Source of the DNA: an alpha proteobacterium BAL199
GTDB taxonomy: Bacteria; Pseudomonadota; Alphaproteobacteria; Thalassobaculales; Thalassobaculaceae
Reading direction: 5' to 3'
Assembly (NCBI GenBank): GCA_000171835.1
Contig: ABHC01000003.1
Location: 1 to 64,000, forward strand
Length of the DNA stretch: 64,000 nt
The translations under genes were made by a program, and so were the position numbers. Position 1 is the first letter of the stretch. The number at the start of each line of letters is the position of its first letter. This document shows positions 16,892 to 26,830 of the stretch, piece by piece. Below the pieces are notes generated by a model. It saw only the letters and a list, made by a program, of their open reading frames with translations, did no database searches and was not told where the DNA came from.

Positions 16892-17791
16892 ATGGCCGGC
16901 AACACGGTTGAAATCACGGCGCATCCGCGCTTTGACAGCAGGTCCGGGCGCGCCTATCTACCGGCGCACCGCAACCACTCGGGCATGGACGCTACGATGA
17001 ACCATCTCGACGCCTTGGAGGCGCAGAGCGTCTACATCCTGCGCGAAGCGTTCAACAAGTTCGAACGCCTCGGCATGCTGTGGTCATTGGGCAAGGACTC
17101 CAACGTCATGCTCTGGCTGGCCCGCAAGGCCTTCCTTGGGCATGTGCCGTTTCCCGCCCTGTTCTGCGACACCGGCAAGAAGTTCCCGGAGATGTACGCG
17201 TTCCAGGATCGCTACTCGGTCGAGTGGAAGCTGAACTTCATCAGGCGCGACTGCCCGCCGATCGAGGAAATCGACCCGACGCTGCCGCCGGCCGCCCGGT
17301 CGGCCGCGCGCAAGACCGAGGCACTGAAGCGGCTGATCGCCGAACTCGACCTGCAGGCCGTCATCGCCGGTATCCGCCGCGACGAGGAAGCCACCCGAGC
17401 CAAGGAGCGGGTGTTCAGCCCACGCGGCGAGAACGCTGAGTGGGACTTCCGCGACCAGCCGCCGGAGTTCTGGGACCAGTTCAAGACTGATTTCGCGCCG
17501 GGCACGCATTTGCGGATCCACCCGCTGCTGCATTGGACCGAACTCGACATCTGGCTGTACATCCAGCGTGAGGGTATTCCTCTGGTGCCGCTGTACTTCG
17601 CCAAGAACGGCAAACGTTACCGCTCGCTCGGCGACATGGACATCACCAACCCGATCGACAGCGACGCCGACACCGTCGAGAAGATCATCGCGGAGTTGCG
17701 CACCACCCGGGTGGCCGAGCGCAGCGGCCGTGCGATGGATCACGAGAGCGAGGACGCCTTCGAGCGTCTGCGTTCCGCCGGCTACATGTAA
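16892..17791 (+). CDS. cysD: Sulfate adenylyltransferase subunit 2 CysD
   Basis: This PP-loop ATP pyrophosphatase subunit of ATP sulfurylase makes APS from sulfate and ATP together with CysN. The PP-loop is [17 protein letters not shown], followed by [32 protein letters not shown] and [10 protein letters not shown]. The C-terminus ends in the family-like GYM. Start 16892 gives 299 aa and has a GAGG site; an ATG at 16985 fits E. coli CysD homology better but has no ribosome site. The gene lies 13 nt before cysNC. Confidence 0.93.
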   Translation: MAGNTVEITAHPRFDSRSGRAYLPAHRNHSGMDATMNHLDALEAQSVYILREAFNKFERLGMLWSLGKDSNVMLWLARKAFLGHVPFPALFCDTGKKFPEMYAFQDRYSVEWKLNFIRRDCPPIEEIDPTLPPAARSAARKTEALKRLIAELDLQAVIAGIRRDEEATRAKERVFSPRGENAEWDFRDQPPEFWDQFKTDFAPGTHLRIHPLLHWTELDIWLYIQREGIPLVPLYFAKNGKRYRSLGDMDITNPIDSDADTVEKIIAELRTTRVAERSGRAMDHESEDAFERLRSAGYM

Positions 17792-17804
17792 GGGAGGACG
17801 CACC

Positions 17805-19712
17805 ATGAACATCGCCGCCTCCCCCGCCACCACCCCGCGCCGCGACGACGAACTGTCCCCGATGAAGCTCGTCATCGTCGGCCATGTCGACCACGGCAAG
17901 TCGACCCTGATCGGCCGGCTGCTGCACGACACCGGCTCGCTGCCCGACGGCAAGATGGAAGCGGTCCGCGCCATGTCGGAACGCCGCGGCATGCCTATGG
18001 AGTGGGCGTTCGTGCTGGATGCCCTGCAGGCCGAGCGCGACCAGGGCATCACCATCGACACCACCCAGATCTTCTTCAAGACCCCTCGCCGGCCGTACGT
18101 CATCATCGACGCGCCCGGCCACAAGGAGTTCCTGAAGAACATGGTCTCGGGGGCCGCGTCCGCCGACGCCGCCATCCTGGTGGTCGACGGCAAGGACGGT
18201 GTCCAGGAGCAGACCCGTCGTCACGGCTATATCCTGCATCTGCTCGGCCTCGACCGGGTGGTCGTCGCCGTGAACAAAATGGATCTGGTCGACCACGCCG
18301 AGGCGCGGTTCCGCGAGGTCGCCGACGAGGTGCGCAAGTACCTCGGCAGCATGGGCATCACACCGGCGCATATCCTGCCGGTGTCGGCGCGCCATGGCGA
18401 CGGACTGGCCAGCAAATCTGACAACATGCCGTGGTTCGACGGCCCGACCCTGATCGCCGCCCTCGACGAACTGCAGGCCAAGCCTCTGCCGGTGGAACTG
18501 CCGCTGCGGTTCCCGGTGCAGGACGTCTACAAATTCGACGAGCGTCGGATCATCGCCGGGCGGGTCGAGAGCGGCCGGCTCAGCGTCGGCGACGAGTTGT
18601 TTTTCAGCCCGACCAACGCAGCCGCCCGGGTCAAGTCGATCGAGGCCTGGTCCGTCGACGGACCGGTCATGTCGGCCTCGGCCGGCCAGTCGATCGGCAT
18701 CACCTTGGACGACCAGTTGTTCCTGGAGCGCGGCCATGTGGCCTCGCACCGATCCGACCCACCGGTTGAGACCAATGTGTTCCGTGCCCGTATCTTCTGG
18801 CTCGGCCGTTCGCCCCTAGAGGTCGGCCGCCGCTACAAGATGAAGCTGGCAACCATGGAGCACACGGTCGAGGTCCAGGCGATCGAGCAGGTGATCGATG
18901 TGTCCGACCTGTCGCAGCGTCCCGCCGAACGGATCGAGCGCAACGAGGTCGGCGAGATCATCCTGCGCGCCCGTGCCAAGCTGGCACTGGACTCGTTCGT
19001 CGACAATCCGCGTCTGGGCCGGTTCGTGCTGATCGACGGCTACGACATGGCCGGCGGCGGCCTGGTCTCGATGGAAGGCTTCCCCGACCAGCGGGTCCGT
19101 AACGAGCCGACGTCGCAGAACATCACGGCGGTCGAGCATCGAGTTACCGCCGATGCCCGTTGGCAAGCCAACGGCCACAAGAGCGGCGTGCTGTGGCTGA
19201 CCGGGCTGTCCGGTGCCGGCAAATCGACCCTGGCGGTCGAGCTTGAGCAGGCGTTGTTCCGCAAGGGTTGGCAGGCCTATGTGCTGGACGGCGACAACAT
19301 CCGCTTCGGCTTGTCTGCCGATCTGGGATTTGCGCCAGAGGACCGGGCCGAGAACATCCGGCGGGTCGGCGAAGTGGCAGCGCTGTTCGCGCGGGCCGGC
19401 GTTCTGGTGATCACCGCCTTCATCTCGCCCTACCGCGAGGACCGGGACCGTGCCCGATCGGTTGCGCCGGAACTGTTCCACGAGGTCCACGTCAAGGCCG
19501 ACCTCTCGGTGTGCGAGGGCCGCGATCCCAAGGGCCTGTACAAGAAGGCCCGCAAGGGGGAAATTTCCGAGTTCACGGGTGTGTCTGCCCCCTACGAGGC
19601 ACCGTCCGCGCCCGAGTTGGAGGTCGACACAGGGACCCTGTCGCTGAACGAATCGATCGAGCAGCTTTTGAGTTATGTGGAAGCGAACTTCGGACTGAAT
19701 GGCCGGGACTGA
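17805..19712 (+). CDS. cysNC: Bifunctional ATP sulfurylase GTPase / APS kinase CysNC
   Basis: This 635-aa fusion makes PAPS from sulfate with CysD. Residues ~20-440 are the CysN GTPase: G1 [10 protein letters not shown]2 [11 protein letters not shown]3 [13 protein letters not shown]4 NKMD. Residues ~450-635 are APS kinase, with P-loop GLSGAGKST near 466 and the [10 protein letters not shown] and [13 protein letters not shown] segments. The ribosome site AGGGAGG directly follows the cysD stop. PAPS can feed both cysteine synthesis and the TPR-sulfotransferase in this window. No PAPS reductase gene is present here. Confidence 0.96.
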   Translation: MNIAASPATTPRRDDELSPMKLVIVGHVDHGKSTLIGRLLHDTGSLPDGKMEAVRAMSERRGMPMEWAFVLDALQAERDQGITIDTTQIFFKTPRRPYVIIDAPGHKEFLKNMVSGAASADAAILVVDGKDGVQEQTRRHGYILHLLGLDRVVVAVNKMDLVDHAEARFREVADEVRKYLGSMGITPAHILPVSARHGDGLASKSDNMPWFDGPTLIAALDELQAKPLPVELPLRFPVQDVYKFDERRIIAGRVESGRLSVGDELFFSPTNAAARVKSIEAWSVDGPVMSASAGQSIGITLDDQLFLERGHVASHRSDPPVETNVFRARIFWLGRSPLEVGRRYKMKLATMEHTVEVQAIEQVIDVSDLSQRPAERIERNEVGEIILRARAKLALDSFVDNPRLGRFVLIDGYDMAGGGLVSMEGFPDQRVRNEPTSQNITAVEHRVTADARWQANGHKSGVLWLTGLSGAGKSTLAVELEQALFRKGWQAYVLDGDNIRFGLSADLGFAPEDRAENIRRVGEVAALFARAGVLVITAFISPYREDRDRARSVAPELFHEVHVKADLSVCEGRDPKGLYKKARKGEISEFTGVSAPYEAPSAPELEVDTGTLSLNESIEQLLSYVEANFGLNGRD

Positions 19713-19722
19713 TGGTGCGTGA

Positions 19723-20157
19723 ATGACTGAGACCATCCTGGTCTCCACCATTGCTGACGATGCCGATCCAGCGTTTGCCGACGCCAAGTCGCAGGTGCTG
19801 GATTGGCTCGATCAGCACGCCGTTGCCGTTGGGGTGGTGTTCGATTCCAAGCCCTTCGCGCTGACGGCGACGCGCGCCGGTAACACGCTGGGCGGATTGA
19901 TCGGCTCGACCAACCTGGGCTGGCTGCACGTGCAACTGCTGGCGGTGGCACCCGAAGCCCGCAACCAGGGCGTCGGCCGCGCGCTGCTGACGGCCGCCGA
20001 GAACCTGGCCCGCAATCGCGGTTGCCACGCCGCGTGGCTCGACACCTACGACCACCAGGGCCCCGACTACTACCCGCGCCTAGGCTGGGCCAAGTTCGGC
20101 GAGCTTGAGGACTTTCCCATGGGCGGGGTCCGGTGGTTCTACCGGAAAGCGCTGTAG
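19723..20157 (+). CDS. GNAT-family N-acetyltransferase
   Basis: The 144-aa protein has a GNAT fold with the acetyl-CoA loop VAPEARNQGVGRALLTAAE (residues ~75-95), and a C-terminal YDHQGPDYYPRLGWAKFGEL segment. It lies 10 nt downstream of cysNC and may be co-transcribed. Its substrate is not evident; the family includes small-molecule and protein acetylators. Confidence 0.85.
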   Translation: MTETILVSTIADDADPAFADAKSQVLDWLDQHAVAVGVVFDSKPFALTATRAGNTLGGLIGSTNLGWLHVQLLAVAPEARNQGVGRALLTAAENLARNRGCHAAWLDTYDHQGPDYYPRLGWAKFGELEDFPMGGVRWFYRKAL

Positions 20158-20173
20158 TACGAGCGACCCGACG

Positions 20174-20332
20174 TCAGATGCGGCCCGTCAAGAGCAGCAC
20201 GATCACGACGATCAGCAGCACGCCGACGATTCCACCGGGCCGATATCCCCAGCCGCGGCTGTGCGGCCAGGCGGGAAACGCGCCCACTAGAACCAGAATC
20301 AGAACGATCAGCAGAATTGTACCAACGGTCAT
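20174..20332 (-). CDS. DUF3309 small membrane protein
   Basis: This 52-aa protein is shorter than most ORF cut-offs. It is almost entirely two hydrophobic helices, LLIVLILVLVGAFPAWPH and IVGVLLIVVIVLLLTG, joined by a SRGWGYRPGG turn. That is the standard DUF3309 architecture of proteobacterial inner-membrane proteins of unknown function. An AAAGGG ribosome site lies 7 nt before the ATG. It is convergent with the acetyltransferase gene, with a 16-nt gap. Confidence 0.88.
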   Translation of the reverse strand: MTVGTILLIVLILVLVGAFPAWPHSRGWGYRPGGIVGVLLIVVIVLLLTGRI

Positions 20333-20525
20333 GATGCGCCCTTTCGGTGCAAGATCTCCAAAGCGTCACGCCGGCATGCGGAGCGCTCTCGGGTGTGTCA
20401 GGTGAACAGAAACGTCGCACGAACACCTTCAGTTCCGATGTTCACGAGATACCGGTCCCACTGAACGGCCACTGCTGCATCAATCTCGATATTCTGCGGT
20501 TGGTCCCCAATCGCTATGCTTTCGC

Positions 20526-20972
20526 ATGAGCGACCACCGGCACCTGCCCCTCGAACCCACGCTGTCGGTTCTGGACGACCCGTCGCCCTCCGATCTCGCG
20601 GAACTCGATTCTGCGATCTACGCGTACAACACCCGCCGGACAGGGATCCACGACGGCCGACGGCTGGCGATCGTGCTTCGGGACGACGACGCGATCTATG
20701 CGGGTTTGCACGGCTATACCTGGGGCCGTTGCTGCGAGATCAAGACGCTCTGGGTTTCGGAGAGCCGTCGGGGCCGCGGCCTGGGCACGAAACTGTTGCT
20801 CGCAGCAGAACGTGAGGCGTTGCGGCGCGACTGCACGCAAATCGTCCTGTCCTCCCACAGCTTTCAGGCGCCGGAGTTCTACGAGAAACGCGGCTATCGA
20901 CGTTTGGCCACCATCCAGGACTATCCGGCAGGCCACTCCAGCGTGGTCTTGGTCAAGACGCTCTCCGGTTGA
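20526..20972 (+). CDS. GNAT-family N-acetyltransferase
   Basis: The 148-aa GNAT protein has the acetyl-CoA binding loop SRRGRGLGTKLLLAAE (residues ~78-94) and the C-terminal FYEKRGYRRLATI strand typical of the family. It resembles proteins annotated as histone acetyltransferase HPA2-like. It stands alone between the DUF3309 gene and the oxidoreductase on the opposite strand. The substrate is unknown. Confidence 0.87.
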   Translation: MSDHRHLPLEPTLSVLDDPSPSDLAELDSAIYAYNTRRTGIHDGRRLAIVLRDDDAIYAGLHGYTWGRCCEIKTLWVSESRRGRGLGTKLLLAAEREALRRDCTQIVLSSHSFQAPEFYEKRGYRRLATIQDYPAGHSSVVLVKTLSG

Positions 20973-21004
20973 CTGCTGCGTGTTTGAGAACAGTGCACCG
21001 GGTC

Positions 21005-21979
21005 TCACACGGTCAAGACAATCTTGCCTTTCACCTTGCGGCCAGCAAGCACCGCCAGCGCGTCCCGCGCCTGGGCCAGCGGAAAGGTCTGGCTGATCAC
21101 CGGCTTGATCCGGTCCTCGGCATGCAGTTCGAACAGGCGTCGGAAATTTTCGGCCTCAACCTGCGGCTCGTTGCGACGGAACTGGCCCCAGAACACGCCG
21201 ACCACCGCACACCCCTTCAGCAGGGTCAGGTTGGCCGGGATCTTCGGGATCTCGCCGCTGGCGAAGCCGACCACGAGATAGCGGCCGTTCCACGCCATGG
21301 AGCGCAGCGATGGGTCCATGAGGTCGCCGCCGACCGGATCATAGATCACGTCGACGCCGCGCCCGCCGGTCAGTTCCTTCAGCCGGTCGCGGTAGCCGTC
21401 CTCGGTGTAGTTCACCACCTCGTCGGCGCCCTGCTCGCGGGCGAAGGCCAGCTTGTCGGCGCTGCCGGCCGCTGCGATCACCCGCGCGCCCAAGGCCTTG
21501 GCAATCTGGATGGCAGCCACCCCGACACCGCCGGCCGCACCCAGCACCAGCAGCGTCTCGCCCGGCTGGATCGCCGCCCGCTGAACAAGCGCGTGGTAGG
21601 ACGTGCCATAGGTCAGGGCGAAGCCGGCGGCGGTCGTCTCGTCCATGGTCGGCGGGCGGCGCAGCAGACGGTCCGGCGTGGTCACCACTTCCTCGGCGAA
21701 ACCGCCCCACAGGGTGGTCGCCATCACCGCGTCACCGACCTTGAAACCCGTGACGTCGGCGCCAACCTCGGCGACAGTGCCCGACACCTCGCCGCCCGGC
21801 GCGAACGGCCGGTCCGGCTTGAACTGGTACTTGCCTTCGACGATCAGCACGTCGGGGAAGTTGACGCCGCAGGCCGCGACCTTGATGCGGACCTCGCCGG
21901 CGGCCAGTGCCGCGCTCGGCATCTCCTCCAGCGCAAGATCGTCAATTGGCCCGAAGGCCTTGCACAGCATCGCCCGCAT
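21005..21979 (-). CDS. NADPH:quinone oxidoreductase family protein
   Basis: This is a zinc-free medium-chain dehydrogenase of 324 aa. An N-terminal GroES-like domain includes GVNFPDVLIVEGKYQFKP and PFAPGGEVSGTVAEVG. A Rossmann domain follows with GAAGGVGVAAIQIAKALGA (near residue 150). It reduces quinones or enones with NADPH. The start at 21979 is supported by AGGGGAC. It lies 17 nt downstream of the SufR-like regulator on the same strand, so the two are probably one transcript and the regulator likely senses redox or Fe-S state. Confidence 0.92.
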   Translation of the reverse strand: MRAMLCKAFGPIDDLALEEMPSAALAAGEVRIKVAACGVNFPDVLIVEGKYQFKPDRPFAPGGEVSGTVAEVGADVTGFKVGDAVMATTLWGGFAEEVVTTPDRLLRRPPTMDETTAAGFALTYGTSYHALVQRAAIQPGETLLVLGAAGGVGVAAIQIAKALGARVIAAAGSADKLAFAREQGADEVVNYTEDGYRDRLKELTGGRGVDVIYDPVGGDLMDPSLRSMAWNGRYLVVGFASGEIPKIPANLTLLKGCAVVGVFWGQFRRNEPQVEAENFRRLFELHAEDRIKPVISQTFPLAQARDALAVLAGRKVKGKIVLTV

Positions 21980-21996
21980 GGAAGTCCCCTTGGTCG

Positions 21997-22629
21997 TCAG
22001 GTGCGTGTTGGGGTCACACGATAGGCGCAACGCCGCGCACCGGCCAGAACGTGATCGGTCCGCTCAACCTCGGCGGCCTCGCCCAGAACATCGCGGAAGA
22101 TCGCCAGTTCGGATCGGCAAAGATTCTGGCACCTGGCGGCCGCCGCGCAGATCGGGCAGTGGTTCTCGATCAACACCAGGGTGCCGTCATCGTCGCGCCG
22201 CCACTCGGCCATGTAGCCTTCGCGGTCGCGCATCTCGGCGAGCGCCTTGACCTTGCCCTCAAGCGTGCGGGCACGGGCAGCGGCGGCACGGTACAACTCG
22301 CGCTGCTCGGTCTCGCGCCGGGCGATCAGCCGGTCCAGCCCCTCGGTGCCGAACTCGGCCCGCACGGCATCCAGCAGACCGACCGTCAGGTCGGCGTGCC
22401 GATCGGGAAACCGGGCGTGCCCGGTCTCGGTCAGGCGCCACAGCCGCTTCGGCCTGCCACGGCCTTCGCGCCGATCCTCGTAGCTGACAAGGCTCTCGGC
22501 TTCGGACTTCACCAGAAGCTGGCGAACCGCCTCGGAGGTGATGCCGAACGCAGCCCCCAGATCGGCGATGGTCTGCGGCCCTCGGGTCTTGAGGCGAAAC
22601 AGAATCCGGTCGCTGGTCGTGTCGGCCAT
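21997..22629 (-). CDS. SufR-like Fe-S helix-turn-helix regulator
   Basis: The 210-aa regulator has an N-terminal winged helix (TIADLGAAFGITSEAVRQLL). The C-terminal cysteine cluster ENHCPICAAAARCQNLC, with a later Cys in GARRCAYRV, matches SufR-type repressors that bind a 4Fe-4S cluster. Start 22629 has a near-perfect AGGGAGGGA site. It is divergent from an MFS transporter gene. A palindrome lies inside its own promoter, which suggests autoregulation. In other bacteria such proteins repress suf genes; here the linked target is a quinone oxidoreductase. Confidence 0.85.
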   Translation of the reverse strand: MADTTSDRILFRLKTRGPQTIADLGAAFGITSEAVRQLLVKSEAESLVSYEDRREGRGRPKRLWRLTETGHARFPDRHADLTVGLLDAVRAEFGTEGLDRLIARRETEQRELYRAAAARARTLEGKVKALAEMRDREGYMAEWRRDDDGTLVLIENHCPICAAAARCQNLCRSELAIFRDVLGEAAEVERTDHVLAGARRCAYRVTPTRT

Positions 22630-22651
22630 TGTCCCTCCCTGACAAGCCTCA

Positions 22652-22680
22652 TTTATACCAAGAATTCCCTTGTTCAACTA
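22652..22680 (-). promoter_or_regulatory. Promoter and candidate operator of the SufR-like gene
   Basis: On the minus strand, TATAAA (22652-22657) is preceded by a 17-nt spacer and TAGTTG (22675-22680). A palindrome CAAG-N6-CTTG (22659-22672) fills the spacer, a classic repressor position. Its layout resembles the CAAC-N6-GTTG site known for cyanobacterial SufR, but the half-sites differ. Confidence 0.5.
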
Positions 22681-22740
22681 CCCCATCACAATCACGATGC
22701 GACAAAATAGGACGATCGATCCTCCGGGAGGGGCGCTGGA

Positions 22741-24135
22741 ATGAGCGACGCGGACAGCCGGGTGCTGAGCTGGGGCGAACTGTTCGGGCCCGAATATCTG
22801 CTGTCGATCACCACCCTATGCCTCGGCATCACCCTGCACGCCGTGAACTTCTTCATCTTTGCCACACTCGCACCGTCGGTGGTCGCCGATCTCGGCGAGC
22901 TTGAATGGCTGCACTGGGCGACCACCCTGTACGTCGTGGCCTCGATCGTCAGTTCGGCCGCCGGCGGCATGATCCGAGCACGGCTAGGTCCCCGGCGCGC
23001 GCTCGGCTTCGCCATCCTCGGCTTCGCCATCGGCTCGGCCGGGGTCGGCCTAGCGCCTGATATGACAACCGTCCTGGTCATGCGGGCGATCCAGGGCCTT
23101 GGCGCCGGGCTGCTGCTAGCCTCCTCCCACGGCCTGGTGCGCGACCTGTTTCCGGCGTCCAGTTGGGCGCGGGTGTTCGCCGCGATCTCCGGCGTGTGGG
23201 GCATCGCCGCCCTCACCGGCCCGCTGATCGGTGGGATCTTCGCCGAACTCGACGAATGGCGGTTGGGGTTCATCGTGATGCTGCCGCTGTGCCTGATCCT
23301 GTATCTCGCCGTCCTGCGGTCGGTGCCGGCGGGCGGACGCAGGCCGCAGTCAGGCGGCTTGACCCCGATCCTGCGACTGGCGCTGATCGGCGCCGCCGCG
23401 CTGGCGATCGGCGGGACCGGTGGCGCCGGCCCCGTCCGGACAACGGCCCTGGTCGCGCTGGCCGGCGTGCTGCTGCTGACAGCCATTCTCTGGGAACGCC
23501 GGTCGGCTGAGCCGCTGTTCCCGCACGCCATGTTCCGGCCCGGCACCGTGCTCGGCGGCAGCGTGATGTACGTGTTCTTCATGTCGTTCGGATCGGCGTC
23601 CACGGCGATCTACGCGCCGTATTTCCTGAGCGCCCTGCACGCCGTGCCGCCGCTGGCGACTGGCTACGTGGTAACCGCGCAGTCGATGTGCTGGACCATC
23701 GCCTCCCTGGCGGTGTCGGGGGCGCTCGGCGCCCGAGCCAGCCTGTGGATCGCGGTCGGCCCGGCAATTGCCGGAATCGGTTGCCTTGGAGCAGCGCTAT
23801 ACGTTCCGCACGGGCCGCTTTGGGCCGCCATCGCCGCCTTCATGGTGCTCGGCACCGGGATCGGGCTGGCGTGGAGCCACGTCGCCAAGCGGATCTTCGA
23901 CGCTGCCGGTGAGGCCGACCGCGACCGGGTGACCAGCGTCATTCCGACCACCCAGGCGCTCGGCGTCGCCTTCGGCTCGGCGGCGGCCGGGATCGTCGCC
24001 GACCGCGCCGGGCTGGTCGGCACCCCGCCGCTGCCGGTGATCGCAGATGCCGCCCATCTGGTGTTCCTGTTCCTGCTCCCGGCGATCGCCCTGGCCCTGA
24101 CCGGAGCGCTGCGCAGTGCGTACGGAAGGACGTGA
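22741..24135 (+). CDS. MFS transporter (drug:H+ antiporter type)
   Basis: This is a 464-aa integral membrane protein with about 14 hydrophobic segments. After the second helix comes the motif-A-like region GGMIRARLGPRRALGFAILG, and a long drug-transporter-like motif C follows (FAAISGVWGIAALTGPLIGG). A GGGAGGGG site precedes the ATG. It is transcribed divergently from the SufR-like regulator, 111 nt apart, and may share its control. Substrate unknown. Confidence 0.9.
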   Translation: MSDADSRVLSWGELFGPEYLLSITTLCLGITLHAVNFFIFATLAPSVVADLGELEWLHWATTLYVVASIVSSAAGGMIRARLGPRRALGFAILGFAIGSAGVGLAPDMTTVLVMRAIQGLGAGLLLASSHGLVRDLFPASSWARVFAAISGVWGIAALTGPLIGGIFAELDEWRLGFIVMLPLCLILYLAVLRSVPAGGRRPQSGGLTPILRLALIGAAALAIGGTGGAGPVRTTALVALAGVLLLTAILWERRSAEPLFPHAMFRPGTVLGGSVMYVFFMSFGSASTAIYAPYFLSALHAVPPLATGYVVTAQSMCWTIASLAVSGALGARASLWIAVGPAIAGIGCLGAALYVPHGPLWAAIAAFMVLGTGIGLAWSHVAKRIFDAAGEADRDRVTSVIPTTQALGVAFGSAAAGIVADRAGLVGTPPLPVIADAAHLVFLFLLPAIALALTGALRSAYGRT

Positions 24136-24155
24136 CGCAACACCCTCGTGGCTAG

Positions 24156-25739
24156 TCACTCGATCAGCTTCTCCAAGGTCTCCAACCGGTCGGCTTCGGC
24201 CGCCGGCTTGTCCCAGCGAATCCGGGCGATCCGAGGAAAGCGCATGGCGACTCCGGATTTGTGCCGGGGCGAGCGGTTGACGCTGTCGAACGCCACCTCG
24301 AACACCAGGGCGTGTTCGACCTCGCGGACCGGGCCGAACCGGTTGACGGTGTGGTCGCGCACCCATTTGTCGAGCAGCTTCAACTCGTCGTCGGTGAAGC
24401 CGAAATACGCCTTGCCGACCGGCACCAGTTCGGCCGCCCCGGTCTCCGGGTTCTCGCGCCACGCGCCGAAGGTGTAGTCGGAGTAGAACGAACTGCGCTT
24501 GCCGTGGCCGCGCTGGGCGTACATCAGCACCGCATCGACGGTCAGCGGCCCGCGCTTCCATTTGTACCAGAGCCCTTTCGGCCGACCAGCCACATAAGGC
24601 GCGTCCCTGCGCTTCAGCATCAGGCCTTCGGTCGACGTACCGCGGGCGCCCGCCCGCATCCGTTCCAACTCGTCGGAACTTGAAAAGTCCACGACCTCCG
24701 ACAGGTCCATGCGCTGCGGCGCGTGGCGCTCGACGAACGCCTCCAGCCGGGCCCGGCGCTGCATGGTCGGCAACGCCCGCAGATCCTCGCGCCCGTCGAA
24801 CAGGATGTCGTACAGCCGCACGAACGCCGGATGTTTGCGCAGCATGGCCGCGGTGACGGATTTGCGGTTGAGGCGCTGCTGCAACTCGTTGAACGGCCGC
24901 ACATCGCCATCGATACCGACCAGCAACTCGCCGTCCAGCACGCCTTCGAAGCTGACCGCATCCAGCACGTCGGGAAACCCGGCCCCGATGTCGTCTCCGG
25001 TGCGCGAATACAGCCGCTTCTGCCCGGCCCGCGAGACCACCTGGACCCGGATGCCGTCCCACTTCCACTCGGCGAGGAACGCATCGAAGTCCAGGCCCGC
25101 GACCTCGGCGTCCTCCAGCGGGTGCGCCAGCATCGGCGGCCGGAACACCGGCTTGTCCTCCAGATCCGGGCGTGGGGCCGCACCGTCGAGCCAGGCGAAC
25201 AACTCGCCATAGGGCGGTGTCAGGCCGTGCCAGACCTCCTCGATCTCGGTCGCGTCGACCTTGCCGTACTCGGCGAGCGCCACCTTGGCGAGCCGGGCCG
25301 AGACCCCGACCCGCAGCCCGCCGGTGATCAGCTTCAGCAGCGCCCAACGCCCGGTGGCGTCGAGCGGGTCCAACCATTCCTCGATCACGTCGGGCGCGTC
25401 GGCCCGGGCGGTGGTCTGCAGCCCGTGAACCACCTCGCCCAAGGTCGGCCAGGCCCGGTTGGTCCGCCGCTCCGGCCAGATCAGTGCTGTGGTCTCGGCA
25501 AGGTCGCCGACATAGTCGTAGGACCACTGGAACAGCACCGGATCGACCCGGCGCATCGCCAGATCGCGGATCGCGCCGGCCTTCACGCCGGGAAACGACA
25601 GCCCGCCGGTCAGCGCCGCCAGCGCCCAGCCGCGATCCGGATCCGGCGCGTGGCGGAAGTAGTCGACGATCAACGCCAGCTTGGTGTTGCGCGCCGGGGT
25701 GTAGATCAGCCGATCCAGCAGATTGGCGAACGGCGTCAC
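24156..25739 (-). CDS. ATP-dependent DNA ligase
   Basis: The 527-aa protein has an N-terminal DNA-binding domain. The adenylation domain carries the catalytic lysine motif EWKWDGIRVQ (near residue 220). The DGELLVG, EGLMLKRRDAPYVAG and YKWKRGPLTVD motifs follow, then a C-terminal OB fold. It seals nicks using ATP and belongs to the bacterial ligase group paired with a beta-CASP exonuclease. The GTG start overlaps the exonuclease stop (GTGA), so the genes are translationally coupled. Confidence 0.93.
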   Translation of the reverse strand: MTPFANLLDRLIYTPARNTKLALIVDYFRHAPDPDRGWALAALTGGLSFPGVKAGAIRDLAMRRVDPVLFQWSYDYVGDLAETTALIWPERRTNRAWPTLGEVVHGLQTTARADAPDVIEEWLDPLDATGRWALLKLITGGLRVGVSARLAKVALAEYGKVDATEIEEVWHGLTPPYGELFAWLDGAAPRPDLEDKPVFRPPMLAHPLEDAEVAGLDFDAFLAEWKWDGIRVQVVSRAGQKRLYSRTGDDIGAGFPDVLDAVSFEGVLDGELLVGIDGDVRPFNELQQRLNRKSVTAAMLRKHPAFVRLYDILFDGREDLRALPTMQRRARLEAFVERHAPQRMDLSEVVDFSSSDELERMRAGARGTSTEGLMLKRRDAPYVAGRPKGLWYKWKRGPLTVDAVLMYAQRGHGKRSSFYSDYTFGAWRENPETGAAELVPVGKAYFGFTDDELKLLDKWVRDHTVNRFGPVREVEHALVFEVAFDSVNRSPRHKSGVAMRFPRIARIRWDKPAAEADRLETLEKLIE

Positions 25740-26764
25740 GACCCGCCCTCGTCCTCGTAGCCGACCAGCGCCAGGGCCCGCGCCCGGTAGCCCCGCGCCG
25801 ACGCGGCGTGCATCAGCGCCTCTTCGCGGCCATGGGTGATCCAGATTTCCGGCGCGCCGACGTCGTCGAAGGTCTGCAGCAACTCGTCCCAGTCGGCGTG
25901 GTCGGAGATGATCAGCGGCAGTTCCACGCCGCCCTGCCGGGCTCGTTGGCGCACCCGCATCCAGCCTGACGCCATGCAGACCACCGGGTCCGGCAGACGT
26001 CGCGCCCAGCGGTCGATGATGGCGGAGGGCGGTGCCAGCACGATGGCTCCCTTGAACTCGTCCTTCGGCGAACCCTTGGCGCCGGCCGTGGCGGGACGCA
26101 GATCGCCGAGCGGCACGCCGTGCGCCTCGTACAGCGCGCACATCGGCTGCAGGGCACCGTGGACAAAGATCGGCCGGTGCCAACCGGCCTCGCGCAGCAG
26201 GCCGATCACGCGCTGAGCCTTGCCGAGCGAATAGACCCCGACCACGTGGCAGCGCTCCGGGAACAGCCGCACGCTGTCCAGGAGTTTGGCGATCTCGGCT
26301 CGGTCGTCGGGATGGCGGAACACCGGCAGGCCGAAGGTCGCCTCGGTGACGAACACGTCGCACTTCACCGGCACGAACGCGGCGCAGGTCGGATCCGCCC
26401 GCCGCTTGTAGTCGCCCGACACCGCGATCCGCGATCCCTGGTACTCGACCAGTACCTGGGCACTGCCGAGCACATGGCCGGCCGGATGCAGCGAGACCTC
26501 GGTCTCACCGACCCGCATCACCTCGCCATAGGCCAGGGCACGCTTGTCCTGCTCCGGCTGGGCGCCGAGCCGGTGCGCCATGATCGCCAATGTCTCCACC
26601 GTCGCCATGACCGAGCGGTGCCCGGCCCGGGCGTGGTCGGAATGGCCGTGGGTGATCACCGCCCGATCGACGGCGCGCAGCGGGTCGACATAGAAGTCGC
26701 CCGGCACGACGTACAGGCCCTGCGGCCGAACCTCGACCCAGGTTTCGGGGTGGGGGGATGCCAT
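25736..26764 (-). CDS. Ligase-associated DNA exonuclease (metallo-beta-lactamase/beta-CASP)
   Basis: This 342-aa nuclease has the metal-binding motif HGHSDHARAGH (residues ~38-48), a second metal region (HPAGHVLGSAQVL) and CASP-type C-terminal histidines (SDHADWDEL, WITHGREEAL). The family is found next to ATP-dependent DNA ligases and is thought to trim DNA or RNA ends before sealing. It is coupled to the ligase by a 4-nt overlap. Confidence 0.92.
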   Translation of the reverse strand: MASPHPETWVEVRPQGLYVVPGDFYVDPLRAVDRAVITHGHSDHARAGHRSVMATVETLAIMAHRLGAQPEQDKRALAYGEVMRVGETEVSLHPAGHVLGSAQVLVEYQGSRIAVSGDYKRRADPTCAAFVPVKCDVFVTEATFGLPVFRHPDDRAEIAKLLDSVRLFPERCHVVGVYSLGKAQRVIGLLREAGWHRPIFVHGALQPMCALYEAHGVPLGDLRPATAGAKGSPKDEFKGAIVLAPPSAIIDRWARRLPDPVVCMASGWMRVRQRARQGGVELPLIISDHADWDELLQTFDDVGAPEIWITHGREEALMHAASARGYRARALALVGYEDEGGS

Positions 26765-26830
26765 GACCGGAAGGTTAGGTGGCAGCGTCAGGACGTCAAC
26801 TCGACGGACTCCGCACGCTCAGTTCAAACT

